A stretch of DNA of 64,000 bases from Bradyrhizobium sp. B097 (GCF_038957035.1 NZ_CP152412.1:4832501-4896500), one strand, 5' to 3'; counted from the stretch's first letter, positions 23,725 to 32,082 are shown. Numbers and translations are program-made. Notes: generated from the letters alone by a model not told the origin.

Positions 23725-24816
23725 TCACGGTTGCGGCGGGTAAAGATGAACGTCACCGCAATAATCGACGATACGGTACCGCCGCTCCACCGGATCCTCA
23801 CCTTCGCGGGAAGCTGGCTGCGACAAATAGGTCGGGCCGATCGGCGCCTTGCCATAGCCGCCGGGGATGTCGAGCACATAATCCGGCTGGCACAGTCCGG
23901 AGACGCGCCCGCGCAACGCGCGCATCAATTCCTGCCCGGCTTCGATCGTGGTGCGCAAATGCGCGGTGCCGGGTGCAAGGTCGCCGTGGTGCAGATAATA
24001 GGGCTTGATCCGGCACTCGACGAAGGCGCGCATCAGCGCCGCGAGGGTCGCGGCATCGTCATTGACGCCGCGCAACAGGACGGACTGGCTGACCAACGGG
24101 ATGCCGGCGTCGGCAAGGCGCGCGCACGCGGCGCGGGCATTGGCGCCCAGCTCGCGCGGATGGTTGGCGTGGATTGCGATCCAGGTCGTCGCCCCGTCGA
24201 CCCGCAGCGCCGCGACCATGTCGGAATTGATGCGTTCGGGATCGGCGATGGGAACGCGGCTGTGAAGGCGGATGATCCTCACATGATCGATGGCAGCGAG
24301 ATCGGCCATGATCTCGGACAGCCTGCGCGACGACAGCATCAAGGGATCGCCGCCGGTCAGGATGACTTCCCAGACTTCCTGATGGGTACGGATGTACTCC
24401 AGTGCCCCGCGGTAGGCATCGTCGGACAAGGCCGAGGCCTTGCCCGGCCCGACCATTTCGCGCCGGAAACAGAACCGGCAATAGACCGCGCAGACATGGA
24501 CGAGCTTCAACAACACGCGGTCCGGATAGCGATGCACGATGCCGGCGACCGGCGAATGCGCATCGTCGCCGATCGGATCGGCGTTCTCGCCCGGCTGCTC
24601 CACGAGCTCGTCAGCGCTCGGGATGAACTGCCGCGCGATCGGGTCATTGGCGTCGGCCGGATCGATCAGCGCCGCGAGTTCCGGCGTCACCGCGACCGCG
24701 TAGCGCGCAGCCACCTGTTCGAGCTCGGCAAGGGCTGCGACCGGCACGAGGCCGGCATCGGCCAGCTCGCGCGGCTGGCGCAGCGTTGCCGCCAGTTTCG
24801 GATCGATCCTGTTCAT
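23725..24816 (-). CDS. epmB: EF-P (R)-beta-lysylation protein, lysine 2,3-aminomutase
   Basis: A radical-SAM, PLP-dependent aminomutase of 363 residues that converts L-alpha-lysine to (R)-beta-lysine for EF-P modification. The cluster motif is C109-x3-C113-x2-C116 ('CAVYCRFCFRRE'), followed by 'EVILTGGDPLMLSSRRL', 'LHSRVPIADPERI' and 'KPYYLHHGDLAPGTAH'. The length fits EpmB and lacks the C-terminal extension of clostridial enzymes. Its ATG overlaps the epmA stop by four bases (ATGA), indicating translational coupling. efp lies divergently just beyond epmA. Confidence 0.95.
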   Translation of the reverse strand: MNRIDPKLAATLRQPRELADAGLVPVAALAELEQVAARYAVAVTPELAALIDPADANDPIARQFIPSADELVEQPGENADPIGDDAHSPVAGIVHRYPDRVLLKLVHVCAVYCRFCFRREMVGPGKASALSDDAYRGALEYIRTHQEVWEVILTGGDPLMLSSRRLSEIMADLAAIDHVRIIRLHSRVPIADPERINSDMVAALRVDGATTWIAIHANHPRELGANARAACARLADAGIPLVSQSVLLRGVNDDAATLAALMRAFVECRIKPYYLHHGDLAPGTAHLRTTIEAGQELMRALRGRVSGLCQPDYVLDIPGGYGKAPIGPTYLSQPASREGEDPVERRYRIVDYCGDVHLYPPQP

Positions 24817-25865
24817 GGCTCTCCTGCAGGCGGCGTCCAGACCACCTGGTCAATTCGTGGCGCGCCGCTCGCCAGCATCACCAGCCGGTCGAAGCCGAGC
24901 GCGACGCCGCTCGCCTCGGGCATCTGGCCGACGGCGGCAAGGAAATCGTCGTCGAGCGGATAGCGCTCGCCGTAACGGCGGGCCTTCTCGTCCATGGCTG
25001 CGGTGAAACGATGGCGCTGCTCGGCTGCGTCGGTCAGCTCGCCAAAGCCGTTGGCGAGCTCGACCCCGCAGGCATAGACCTCGAAGCGCTCGGCGACGCG
25101 TGGCTCGCCCGCCTTGGTGCGCGCCAGCGCGGCCTCCGGCGACGGGTATTCGAACAGCACCGTCAGGCGGCCCTGTCCGAGGTTGGGCTCGACATGCTCG
25201 ACCAGCACCTTGCTGAAGATGTCCGACCAGGTGTCGTCATCGGCGATCCGCACCCGCTCGCGCGCGGCTGACGCCAGCGCCGCGCGGTCGCCCTCGCCGC
25301 CCGAGATCGTCGCCAGCAGGTCGATGCCGGCGAAGCGCTCGAAACCTGCGGCAACCGTCAGCAGCTCCGGCTCGGCAAAGGGGTCGGCGATCGTGCCGCG
25401 GAAGGAAAACCGCCCGATCCCGGTCGCCTGCGCAGCATGGGCGATGACGACGATCGTGTCGGCCATGATGGCGTCGTAACCGGCATTGGCGCGGTACCAT
25501 TCCAGCATGGTGAATTCGGGCAAATGCAGGTCGCCGCGCTCGCGATCGCGGAACACCCGCGCGAACTCGTAGATCTTGGGCTCGCCGGCCGCGAGCAGCT
25601 TCTTGCAGGCGAACTCGGGCGAGGTGCGCAGATAGCGTGGCGCAGCTGAGCCATCGGCTTGCCTGAGTTCGGTACGGGGGGCGTGCAGATGGGTCTCGTT
25701 GCCAGGCGAGATCTGCAGAATGGCGGTCTCGACCTCGGCAAAGCCCTGCTCCTCGAACCACGCGCGGAGCGCCCGCGTGATCGCGATCCGCGCCTGCAGG
25801 AATGGCCTGCGATCAGCGTAGCGTGACGGCGTCCACCAGGGCGAGGGCCGGTCAAGCGCGGTCAT
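24813..25865 (-). CDS. epmA: EF-P lysine ligase (GenX/PoxA)
   Basis: A truncated class II lysyl-tRNA-synthetase homologue of 350 residues that attaches (R)-beta-lysine to the conserved EF-P lysine. It has 'FLQARIAITRALRAWFEEQG', 'NETHLHAP', 'RYLRTSPEFACKKLLAAG' (motif 2 region), 'EFARVFRDRERGDLHLPEFT' and motif 3 'GVALGFDRLVMLASG'. It has no N-terminal anticodon-binding OB domain, as expected. It is cotranscribed with epmB and diverges from efp, so the substrate protein and both modifying enzymes sit within 3 kb. Confidence 0.95.
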   Translation of the reverse strand: MTALDRPSPWWTPSRYADRRPFLQARIAITRALRAWFEEQGFAEVETAILQISPGNETHLHAPRTELRQADGSAAPRYLRTSPEFACKKLLAAGEPKIYEFARVFRDRERGDLHLPEFTMLEWYRANAGYDAIMADTIVVIAHAAQATGIGRFSFRGTIADPFAEPELLTVAAGFERFAGIDLLATISGGEGDRAALASAARERVRIADDDTWSDIFSKVLVEHVEPNLGQGRLTVLFEYPSPEAALARTKAGEPRVAERFEVYACGVELANGFGELTDAAEQRHRFTAAMDEKARRYGERYPLDDDFLAAVGQMPEASGVALGFDRLVMLASGAPRIDQVVWTPPAGEP

Positions 25866-26145
25866 CGGTCGGCCGTCCCTGCGGATGCGGATTCAACATC
25901 AACAAGCCACCGCCTCGATTGAAGAGCCGGGCGCAAATCCTTGATTCCATACAAATACATGGTCGACACGGCCTTGGTCTCAGTGGAACGCGGCGAAGCT
26001 GATCCCTTCTTGTCGAAAGAAGCCGGCATTGTCCATGTGCAGCCTCGGCTGAACCTGGGCAAGCGGCCCGAATTCGGGCGGCGGGAACGGCCGGCAAACT
26101 GCCGAATTCGGCCGCAAAAGACTGGCATCTCAGGGACAAATCAGT

Positions 26146-26232
26146 ATGTTGCAGCCCGAAATCGCCGCCACGGCCGAGGGGCTGCCGGTCCGGTTTGCGC
26201 CCCCGTTCTCAAATTCAGGAAAACACCTTTGA
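26146..26232 (+). CDS. Upstream ORF overlapping the efp start, with an Ala-Pro-Pro motif
   Basis: A 28-codon ORF (ATG 26146, AGGGA nine bases upstream) encoding '[20 protein letters not shown]' and eight more residues. Its TGA (26230-26232) overlaps the efp TTG start (26229-26231) in a TTGA junction, the classic form for translational coupling. Residues 18-21 are Ala-Pro-Pro-Phe. Consecutive prolines, including APP, are the sequences on which ribosomes stall when EF-P is scarce. The ORF could therefore sense EF-P activity. Whether it is translated is not shown. Confidence 0.45.
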   Translation: MLQPEIAATAEGLPVRFAPPFSNSGKHL

Positions 26233-26795
26233 AAGTCATCGCCAGTTCCATCCGCAAGGGCAACATCATCGAGCAGGATGGCAAGCTCTACGTGGTCCTC
26301 TCCGCCGAAAACATTCATCCCGGCAAGGGCACCCCCGTCAGCCAGATCGAAATGCGCCGCATCGGCGACGGCGTGAAGGTGTCGGAGCGCTACAAGACCA
26401 CCGATCAGGTCGAGAAGGCCACCGTCGAGGACCACAATTACAACTACCTCTACGAGGACGCCGACGGCTTCCACTTCATGAACAACGACAACTACGACCA
26501 GGTCCAGGTCTCCAAGGAGATCGTCGGTTCGTCTGCGCCGTATTTGCAGGAGAACATGACCGTGAAGCTGTCGATGCACGACGGCAATCCGGTCGCAATC
26601 CAGCTGCCCCAGCGCGTGACGCTGGAAGTGGTGGAGACCGAGCCCGTGACCAAGGGCCAGACCGCCTCGTCGTCGTACAAGCCCGCGATGCTGTCCAACG
26701 GCATCCGCACCGGCGTGCCGCCGCACGTGTCCACCGGCACGCGCATCGTCGTCATGACCGAGGACGGTTCCTACGTCGAACGCGCCAAGGATTGA
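26229..26795 (+). CDS. efp: Translation elongation factor P
   Basis: At 188 residues, the canonical EF-P length, it binds the ribosomal E site and rescues stalling at polyproline. The first domain (KOW/EFP_N) carries the loop 'HPGKGTP', with Lys33 at the position modified in E. coli (Lys34). Two OB domains follow ('[20 protein letters not shown]' and '[20 protein letters not shown]'). The start is a TTG at 26229 with AGGAAAAC upstream, as no ATG fits the family N-terminus. The Lys tip agrees with the divergent epmA/epmB pair, which install beta-lysine. Confidence 0.95.
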   Translation: MKVIASSIRKGNIIEQDGKLYVVLSAENIHPGKGTPVSQIEMRRIGDGVKVSERYKTTDQVEKATVEDHNYNYLYEDADGFHFMNNDNYDQVQVSKEIVGSSAPYLQENMTVKLSMHDGNPVAIQLPQRVTLEVVETEPVTKGQTASSSYKPAMLSNGIRTGVPPHVSTGTRIVVMTEDGSYVERAKD

Positions 26796-26861
26796 GGGGC
26801 CGAGCGCGGTGACAGTCGTCATGAACCGTTGTCGCACATCAGGTTGTTGTTTAACCTCAAA

Positions 26862-26904
26862 CTTTCCGGAAAACTGCTACACACTTTTCCGGAACTTGCT
26901 CTAA
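26862..26904. repeat. Degenerate palindromic repeat
   Basis: TTCCGGAAAA and TTTTCCGG A A arms around a short loop, ending in CTTGCTCTAA. It resembles the element at 2769-2817 but has lost the outer pairing. It lies between efp and the M23-like gene. Confidence 0.55.
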
Positions 26905-26937
26905 TCTCTCGCGATCAGACATGAACCGGGGAGTGCA

Positions 26938-28524
26938 GTGAACAGGAAGGTCGTCAGCTTCATCAGTTGCTGGCTGGCAGCCCTGCTCTTGCCTCCTCCC
27001 GGCGCTCATGCCGATGAATTCCGGACGCCTTCGATCTCGGCCATGCGGGTCGAATGGCGCTCCGCGCTCGACCAGCTCCGGCAAGAGATCACCACCCGCC
27101 CGGCCATCGCCTCCAGCTTCACATTCGCCGGACAGCGCCGCGTCCCGGCCACCGATCCGCGGTCGACGCCCGCGCTGGTGCAGCTGAACGCAGTGACGTT
27201 GCCGCTCTTCCCCCGCATTGCGCGCAGTCCGATCCCGGTGCTGCTGCCTTTCGATCCCGCAAGCTATCTCGACGCCCGGCAGAACGGCGCACCGGACAGC
27301 CTGCCGGTTGCACGCTACCAGGCCGACTTCCGCGCGGCCGATGTCTTCCATGCCGGCGCGTCCGGCTATGACGCGGTGTTCTCGCTCGACCCGGGCGCCG
27401 GCGACGGCATGCCGCCGCGGACGTTCGCAAAACCGGTCGAGGTGCAGATCTCGGGCTCGATCCTCGTCTACGACCTCGCCGACCGGCTCGGCGGCAAGGG
27501 CGAGCCGGTCAAGACGCTGGCCGCGCAGTTTCCGGACCTGCGCCGCTTCATCCGCGAAGGCTATGTGCGCTATGCCTTCACCCGCTTCGGGATTCCCTAT
27601 GTCGTCTCGATCCAGTGCCTCGACAGCGCGCCGCGGCCGAAGCGGCTCGCCTGCCGCGAGGCCTATCCGGTGGCCGAGCGCTTCCTGAAGGCATTGCGCA
27701 TCGCCGGCGGGCAACCGTCGCGGCCGCGCAGCGACATCGCCTCCGACATCGCCGAACGGCCGATCGCGCAATCGGCTGATTTCACCTACCGCCCGAGCGG
27801 CGACATCGTTCCGGGCAGCGGCGGCCGCAGGCAGCAGGGCGGCCATGCCGACTTCACGGTCTATTCGCAGATCCGCTTTCCGCTCGACAAGGCGCCGGCC
27901 TTCGCGCACTCGCAATCCTTCGCAAGGCGCAAGGCGGGCGCCACGGTCGACGAGTATCCTTGGCAGGACAATTTCTGCGAAGCGCGCAGCTTCGAGGTCG
28001 GCCAATGCGCCAGCGGCTATGGCCATCAGGGCCAGGATGTCAGGCCCGGCGCGTGTCCGGCCGACAGCAAGGACGGTTGCGACCCCAGGCAGCAGGCGGT
28101 CGTTGCGGTGCGCGACAGTGTCGTGATCCGCTCGGCGCAGCAGCAGGCCGCGACATTGCAGGTCAACACCCGCACCGAGCATGTTCGTTTCCGCTACATG
28201 CACATGAACCCGTCCGTGATGGACGCGGACGGCCTGCTCAACGGACGCCGCCTCAGCGAGGGCGAGAAGATCGGCGTGGTCTCGAACTATCTCGACCATC
28301 CCAACGGCACGTCACGGCATCTGCATTTCGACGTGCAGGTGTTCACGCGCGACGGCTGGCTCTGGGTCAATCCCTACACCACGCTGGTGTCGGCCTATGA
28401 GCGGCTGATCCGCGGCCGCGGCCGCGAGATCGGACCGGAGCCCGGACCTGCGGCCGCCGTGGCCCATGCCCTGCCCGACGACGTCGTGCATCGCATCGAC
28501 ACCCAGGAAGGCGGCGGCAATTAG
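26938..28524 (+). CDS. Exported M23-like (LytM) peptidase-domain protein
   Basis: A 528-residue protein with a signal peptide ('ISCWLAALLLPPPGAHA'). The large N-terminal part has no recognised domain. The C-terminal 170 residues resemble an M23 fold: 'YGHQGQDVRPG' matches the HxxxD zinc motif, and 'SRHLHFDVQVF' the HxH motif. An insertion containing 'CPADSKDGCDPRQQ' lies between them. It is probably a periplasmic peptidoglycan hydrolase or a structural relative. The GTG start is preceded by GGGGAG and overlaps the stop of a 6-codon ORF in GTGA. Confidence 0.65.
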   Translation: MNRKVVSFISCWLAALLLPPPGAHADEFRTPSISAMRVEWRSALDQLRQEITTRPAIASSFTFAGQRRVPATDPRSTPALVQLNAVTLPLFPRIARSPIPVLLPFDPASYLDARQNGAPDSLPVARYQADFRAADVFHAGASGYDAVFSLDPGAGDGMPPRTFAKPVEVQISGSILVYDLADRLGGKGEPVKTLAAQFPDLRRFIREGYVRYAFTRFGIPYVVSIQCLDSAPRPKRLACREAYPVAERFLKALRIAGGQPSRPRSDIASDIAERPIAQSADFTYRPSGDIVPGSGGRRQQGGHADFTVYSQIRFPLDKAPAFAHSQSFARRKAGATVDEYPWQDNFCEARSFEVGQCASGYGHQGQDVRPGACPADSKDGCDPRQQAVVAVRDSVVIRSAQQQAATLQVNTRTEHVRFRYMHMNPSVMDADGLLNGRRLSEGEKIGVVSNYLDHPNGTSRHLHFDVQVFTRDGWLWVNPYTTLVSAYERLIRGRGREIGPEPGPAAAVAHALPDDVVHRIDTQEGGGN

Positions 28525-28529
28525 CGCGA

Positions 28530-28680
28530 GTGAAGTGGAGACCGCGGTTCGCGGGCGCACTGCCAAAATATCGAAAACAACCCCATGCAAAGTAGCCGGC
28601 GGCTGCCGTCATCAGGCACGACAACTTGACACGTCGGGCAACTCAGCGGCATAATTCCATTATTCCGAAATCGTGCAAAC
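28530..28680. repeat. Probable dispersed repeat resembling a decayed ORF
   Basis: This stretch, read on the minus strand, has a Cys-containing frame ('LSCPTCQVVVPDDG', then 'LLCMGLFSIFWQCAREP') and phrases such as 'CAACCCCATGCAAAGTAGC' that I associate with dispersed Bradyrhizobium repeats. It lies between the M23-like gene and the chorismate mutase. The assignment is from memory of such repeats and needs a genome search. Confidence 0.4.
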
Positions 28681-28770
28681 GCCGCCCGCCCTTGAGGCCA
28701 TGGCGCTCCGCGCAACATCGGTCGCGTCATTGCGCGGATTAGGAAGCTGCACCGTGTTGCGATAGGCCGC

Positions 28771-29193
28771 CTACTTCTTCCAGGGCGTATCGCCGCGTGC
28801 CGCGGCGTCCGCGAAGATGCCCTGCTCGTAATCGATGAAGGCGCGCACCATTGCGCGATAGGCAGCTTCCGCTACCTTGGGCGACAGCCCGTCCGCTTCC
28901 GCAAGCGCCATCGCCTTCTTCACGACAGCCTCGGCGCGCTCCGGCGCTTCGACCTGTGCTGGGTTGGCCTTGAAGCGCGCGGCTTCATGGACGTAGCGGC
29001 CGCGCTCGGCCATCAAGCGCACGATCTCGCGGTCGAGCCGGTCGATGTTGCTGCGCACCTCGCCGAGCGTCTTGCAGCAGGCGCCGTTGTCGACGGTGGG
29101 GCTGCCCCACAACGCCGGCGCGTTGGTCACGGGCTCCTCGGCCCACACCACCGCAGGGATCAGGAGCATCAACAGAACCACCGGCAATCGCAT
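28771..29193 (-). CDS. Exported chorismate mutase (AroQ fold)
   Basis: One hundred forty residues. The signal peptide begins 'MRLPVVLLMLLIPAVVWA'. A chorismate mutase type II domain follows ('EVRSNIDRLDREIVRLMAER', then 'YVHEAARFK', 'RAEAVVKKAMALAEADGL'), with the helix-1 Arg and Lys residues that bind chorismate. It would convert chorismate to prephenate in the periplasm, as the secreted AroQ-gamma enzymes do. 'GACCKTLGE' adds two cysteines before helix 1. GGGGAGGCG gives a strong ribosome site for ATG 29193, and nine open codons upstream are not used. Confidence 0.85.
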   Translation of the reverse strand: MRLPVVLLMLLIPAVVWAEEPVTNAPALWGSPTVDNGACCKTLGEVRSNIDRLDREIVRLMAERGRYVHEAARFKANPAQVEAPERAEAVVKKAMALAEADGLSPKVAEAAYRAMVRAFIDYEQGIFADAAARGDTPWKK

Positions 29194-29313
29194 CGAACGC
29201 CTCCCCAGAAAGCCGAGCACGACGGGCGATTGTTATGCCGATTTTGCGCGCTGATGGAAGCCGCGATAGCGATGGAACGACCGCGAATTCCATCGCGAAC
29301 CTGATCGATGCGA

Positions 29314-30207
29314 TCAGCGGATCTCCATTCCGGCCAACACCTCACCGACCTTCTTCTGGGCGTCCGGGGGCAACGGCAGGATCGGACGCGGAGGCTCGGC
29401 CGCGCAGATCCCTCTAAGATTGGCGATCGCGTAGACGACCCGCAGGCTCGAGAATGTCTTCAACAGCTGCCAGACCGGTTGCAGCCGCGCGTCAAGCTGC
29501 CGCGCCTTGGCCGCATCCCCACTTGCCGCGGCGCGGACGATGTCGACGCAGACCTTGGGGAAAACTCCTGCGAGAACGCTGTACCAGGTCTCGCCACCCG
29601 CCAGCAGCGCCTCGGTGCAATTCCAATCGGCACTGTAGCCGAGCGAGAAACCGCTCGGCACCACAGCCCGCAATTCGGCGATGTGGCCAGGCACCGCGGC
29701 AGCGTCCAGCGCAGGACTCTTCACTGCCACGATTCCCGCAACGTGACTCAGGCGGCCGACCAGGTCAGGCGTGAATCGAAAATGCGTCGTGCCCGGATTG
29801 TCGTAGATGCAGATCGGCAATCCGCTTTCACGCGCCACCGTTTGAAAGTGCTCGAACACCTCATCATCGGTCAGCGGCGTATAGGACACCGGCGCCAGCA
29901 GGCCTGCCGCCGCGCCGGCATCACGCGCATCCTGCGCCAGCTTCACCGCATCATCGGTGCGCAGCGCGCCGACGCCGACCAGGATCGGCGTCTTGCCCTC
30001 TGCGAGAGCGGCAGCCGCCTGCACGGCACGCCGCCGCTCATCGCGGCTGAAATACGGATATGAGCCGGTGCTTCCGAGCAGCCCGATCGAATCCACCTTC
30101 GCCGCAATCAACGGCTCCAGCAATGTGCGAAGCGCTCCCGCATCGACCTGCCCGTCTCTATTCGAGGGGGTGATCGGGAAAGCGGAAAGCCCCTTGAGAT
30201 TGACCAT
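29314..30207 (-). CDS. Dihydrodipicolinate synthase family aldolase/lyase
   Basis: A (beta/alpha)8 Schiff-base enzyme of 297 residues. The catalytic lysine is K163 in 'GIVAVKSP' and the conserved tyrosine is Y135 in 'ICIYDNPGTT'. 'GLLGSTGSYPYFSRDERR' replaces the usual GTTGE loop, which argues against true DapA. N-acetylneuraminate lyase, KDG aldolase or another family member is more likely. The substrate is unknown. It precedes no obvious partner, and the adjacent chorismate mutase runs in the same direction but 120 bp away. Confidence 0.85.
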   Translation of the reverse strand: MVNLKGLSAFPITPSNRDGQVDAGALRTLLEPLIAAKVDSIGLLGSTGSYPYFSRDERRRAVQAAAALAEGKTPILVGVGALRTDDAVKLAQDARDAGAAAGLLAPVSYTPLTDDEVFEHFQTVARESGLPICIYDNPGTTHFRFTPDLVGRLSHVAGIVAVKSPALDAAAVPGHIAELRAVVPSGFSLGYSADWNCTEALLAGGETWYSVLAGVFPKVCVDIVRAAASGDAAKARQLDARLQPVWQLLKTFSSLRVVYAIANLRGICAAEPPRPILPLPPDAQKKVGEVLAGMEIR

Positions 30208-30402
30208 CGGTTGCTCCTGTTCGGTGGCCGCCGCGCAAGCGGCGAAATCGCATTGCGGTCGTCACCGCCGCGCCATCAATCACCGCGCCCAATTGCGCTT
30301 GCAAGGTCCAGTTTGCTGCGGACTTCACAGCAAACTGGTCCAGTGCGCGGCGGCGCGCGCGATCTGCGGAATTGGACCGGTGTCGATCGGAATTGCCGGC
30401 GG

Positions 30403-30909
30403 CTATTCCAGCATCGTGGTCAGCTGCGCACCTTCATCCGCGACGAACACCGCGATCAATTCCGCCGGCTCCGTGGTGCTCGCATTGGCCGAGACCATGT
30501 GGGTCGAGCCCGGCGGCTCGAAGAAGGATTGGCCGACCTTGAAGGTTTCGACCGGCCCGCCGCCGAGTTGGGAGCGGATCTCGCCCTTGGTGATGTAGGC
30601 GGTCACCGAGCCGGAATGGTGGTGCGGCGGCGTGAAGCCGCCGGGACCATAGAACACGCGCACGACGGTGACGCGCTTGCCCGCCACGTTCGGCAGCGCA
30701 TGCGAGGTGATGACCTCGACCTTGTCGAGCGGCGATGCCGCATTGGCGCTCGCGCAGAGTGGCGCGATCACCGCGGAGATCGCATCCATCGGGGTCGGCA
30801 GCGCCTTGCCGATCACGAAGGCCGAAGCCAGTCCCGCAAGCACGGCCAGCAAGACCGGCCGCGGCGGCCGCGCGCATGAAACAGATGGTGTCATCGCCAT
30901 CGAACTCAT
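30403..30909 (-). CDS. Membrane-anchored cupin protein
   Basis: One hundred sixty-eight residues with an N-terminal hydrophobic segment ('PVLLAVLAGLASAFVIG') and a single cupin-2 barrel outside the membrane. Metal-ligand motifs are 'GGFTPPHHHSGSVTAYITKGE' (His cluster, then Glu) and 'EPPGSTHMVS' (His). GGGGAGGACAACCG gives a strong ribosome site for ATG 30909. It follows an AhpD-like gene by 37 bases, and the two form an operon divergent from a MarR regulator. The activity is unknown; cupins of this kind often bind small ligands or Mn/Fe. Confidence 0.83.
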   Translation of the reverse strand: MSSMAMTPSVSCARPPRPVLLAVLAGLASAFVIGKALPTPMDAISAVIAPLCASANAASPLDKVEVITSHALPNVAGKRVTVVRVFYGPGGFTPPHHHSGSVTAYITKGEIRSQLGGGPVETFKVGQSFFEPPGSTHMVSANASTTEPAELIAVFVADEGAQLTTMLE

Positions 30910-30946
30910 CGGTTGTCCTCCCCTGTCAATTGCCGTTCGATCCGTC

Positions 30947-31426
30947 TCACGAAGCCACCGCGGCTGCACGCTGCCGGCGCGGCGGCGGCGTCCAGCGATA
31001 GGCGGCGCCGAACCGGTTCCAGACATTGATCGAAGCGATCGCCGAGGTCAGGTAGGTCAACTCCTTTTCGGAGAACTCAGCAGTGGCCTCCGCATAGACC
31101 TCGTCGCTGACGCCGTTCGGCAGGGTCGTGAGCGCCTCGGTCCAGGCCAGCGCTGCGCGCTCGCGCGCCGAGAACTGCGGCACCTCGCGCCACACCACAA
31201 CGAGGTTGAGCTTGTCGACGGGGACGCTGAGGCTCTCGCCTTGCAGGATGTGATACTGCACGCAGAAGGCGCAGCCGTTGATCTGCGAGGCGCGCAGCTT
31301 GACCAGTTCGAGCAGCTGCTTGTCGAGACCGGCCTTCGCCGCGAACTGGCCGAGGTCACGCACGACGGCGAAGACATCGGGGGCGAGCTTCTCGAAGTCG
31401 GTGTATTCCTTGCGGGCATGTGACAT
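30947..31426 (-). CDS. AhpD-like carboxymuconolactone decarboxylase family protein
   Basis: One hundred fifty-nine residues. The alkylhydroperoxidase core 'LVKLRASQINGCAFCVQYH' carries the redox pair C52-x2-C55 and H59, and 'SARERAALAWTEALTTLP' is the second family motif. It probably reduces peroxides or reacts with an electrophile. It is the first gene of a two-gene unit with a membrane-anchored cupin and diverges from a MarR gene. Two palindromes lie 19-50 bp upstream of its ATG, so the unit is probably derepressed by an oxidant or phenolic ligand. Confidence 0.88.
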   Translation of the reverse strand: MSHARKEYTDFEKLAPDVFAVVRDLGQFAAKAGLDKQLLELVKLRASQINGCAFCVQYHILQGESLSVPVDKLNLVVVWREVPQFSARERAALAWTEALTTLPNGVSDEVYAEATAEFSEKELTYLTSAIASINVWNRFGAAYRWTPPPRRQRAAAVAS

Positions 31427-31444
31427 TGGCTTGGCCTCATGTTA

Positions 31445-31476
31445 TCAGTGCACTGACATATTATCAGAGCTCTGAT
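31445..31476. promoter_or_regulatory. Double palindromic operator in the AhpD/MarR gap
   Basis: TCAGTGCACTGA (31445-31456) and ATCAGAGCTCTGAT (31463-31476) are both perfect palindromes. Their centres are 19 bp apart (about two helix turns), and each is preceded by TTA. They lie in the 83-bp gap between the divergent genes, the position expected for MarR dimers binding on one face of the helix. Confidence 0.72.
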
Positions 31477-31509
31477 CTTGAGCAAGACGCAGACATTCGC
31501 AAAGGCAAC

Positions 31510-32082
31510 ATGGCGGGAATGCAGAAACGAGGGAAATCCGGCGCAACCGGGCGGCGCCCGGCGGGGAAAGCGGCGGCGGGCAAGGTTGCGATCGGGGCAG
31601 GATCAGTCGCAGACGCCCTGCCCACCTCCGCCGTCCCGCCGCCCGGCGAAGGCAAGCGCGGCGAACAGGGCTATCTCGCCTACCTGCTGCGCCAGGCGAA
31701 TGCGGCCTCGCGGCTGTCGATGGAGCGTGAGCTGGCAAGCCTCGGCGTCACCTCCCCGCAATTCGTCGTGCTGACGATGCTGAAAGCCTATCCGGGCCTC
31801 TCGGGCGCCGATCTGGCCCGGGTGGCATTCCTGACGCCGCAGACCGTCAGCGTGATCATCCGCAACCTCGAGCGCGACGGCGCGATCCGCAAGACGCCGC
31901 ACCCGGTCCACGGCCGGGTGCTGCAATGGACGCTGACCAGCCATGGAACCGCGCTGCTGGAGAAATGCAGGCATATCGCCCAGGCCCAGGAGCGCCGGCT
32001 CGCCGCCGGCCTCAACGCCAAGTCGGAACAGATTGTCCGGCAATGGCTGTCAAAAATCGCCACAGATTTGCAAGATACATAG
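31510..32082 (+). CDS. MarR-family transcriptional regulator
   Basis: One hundred ninety residues. A Lys/Arg/Gly/Ala-rich N-terminal tail of about 55 residues precedes a standard MarR domain: 'LASLGVTSPQFVVLTMLKAY', recognition helix 'GADLARVAFLTPQTVSVIIR', and wing 'IRKTPHPVHGRVLQWTLTSHG'. AAAGG precedes ATG 31510, and earlier in-frame codons overlap the operator. It diverges from the AhpD/cupin unit across two palindromes and probably represses it. Confidence 0.87.
   Translation: MAGMQKRGKSGATGRRPAGKAAAGKVAIGAGSVADALPTSAVPPPGEGKRGEQGYLAYLLRQANAASRLSMERELASLGVTSPQFVVLTMLKAYPGLSGADLARVAFLTPQTVSVIIRNLERDGAIRKTPHPVHGRVLQWTLTSHGTALLEKCRHIAQAQERRLAAGLNAKSEQIVRQWLSKIATDLQDT

Noticed and set aside
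26921..26941. Six-codon ORF overlapping the M23-like gene start (GTGA)
   Set aside because: Too short to carry information, and the overlap may be chance; no regulatory codons are visible.
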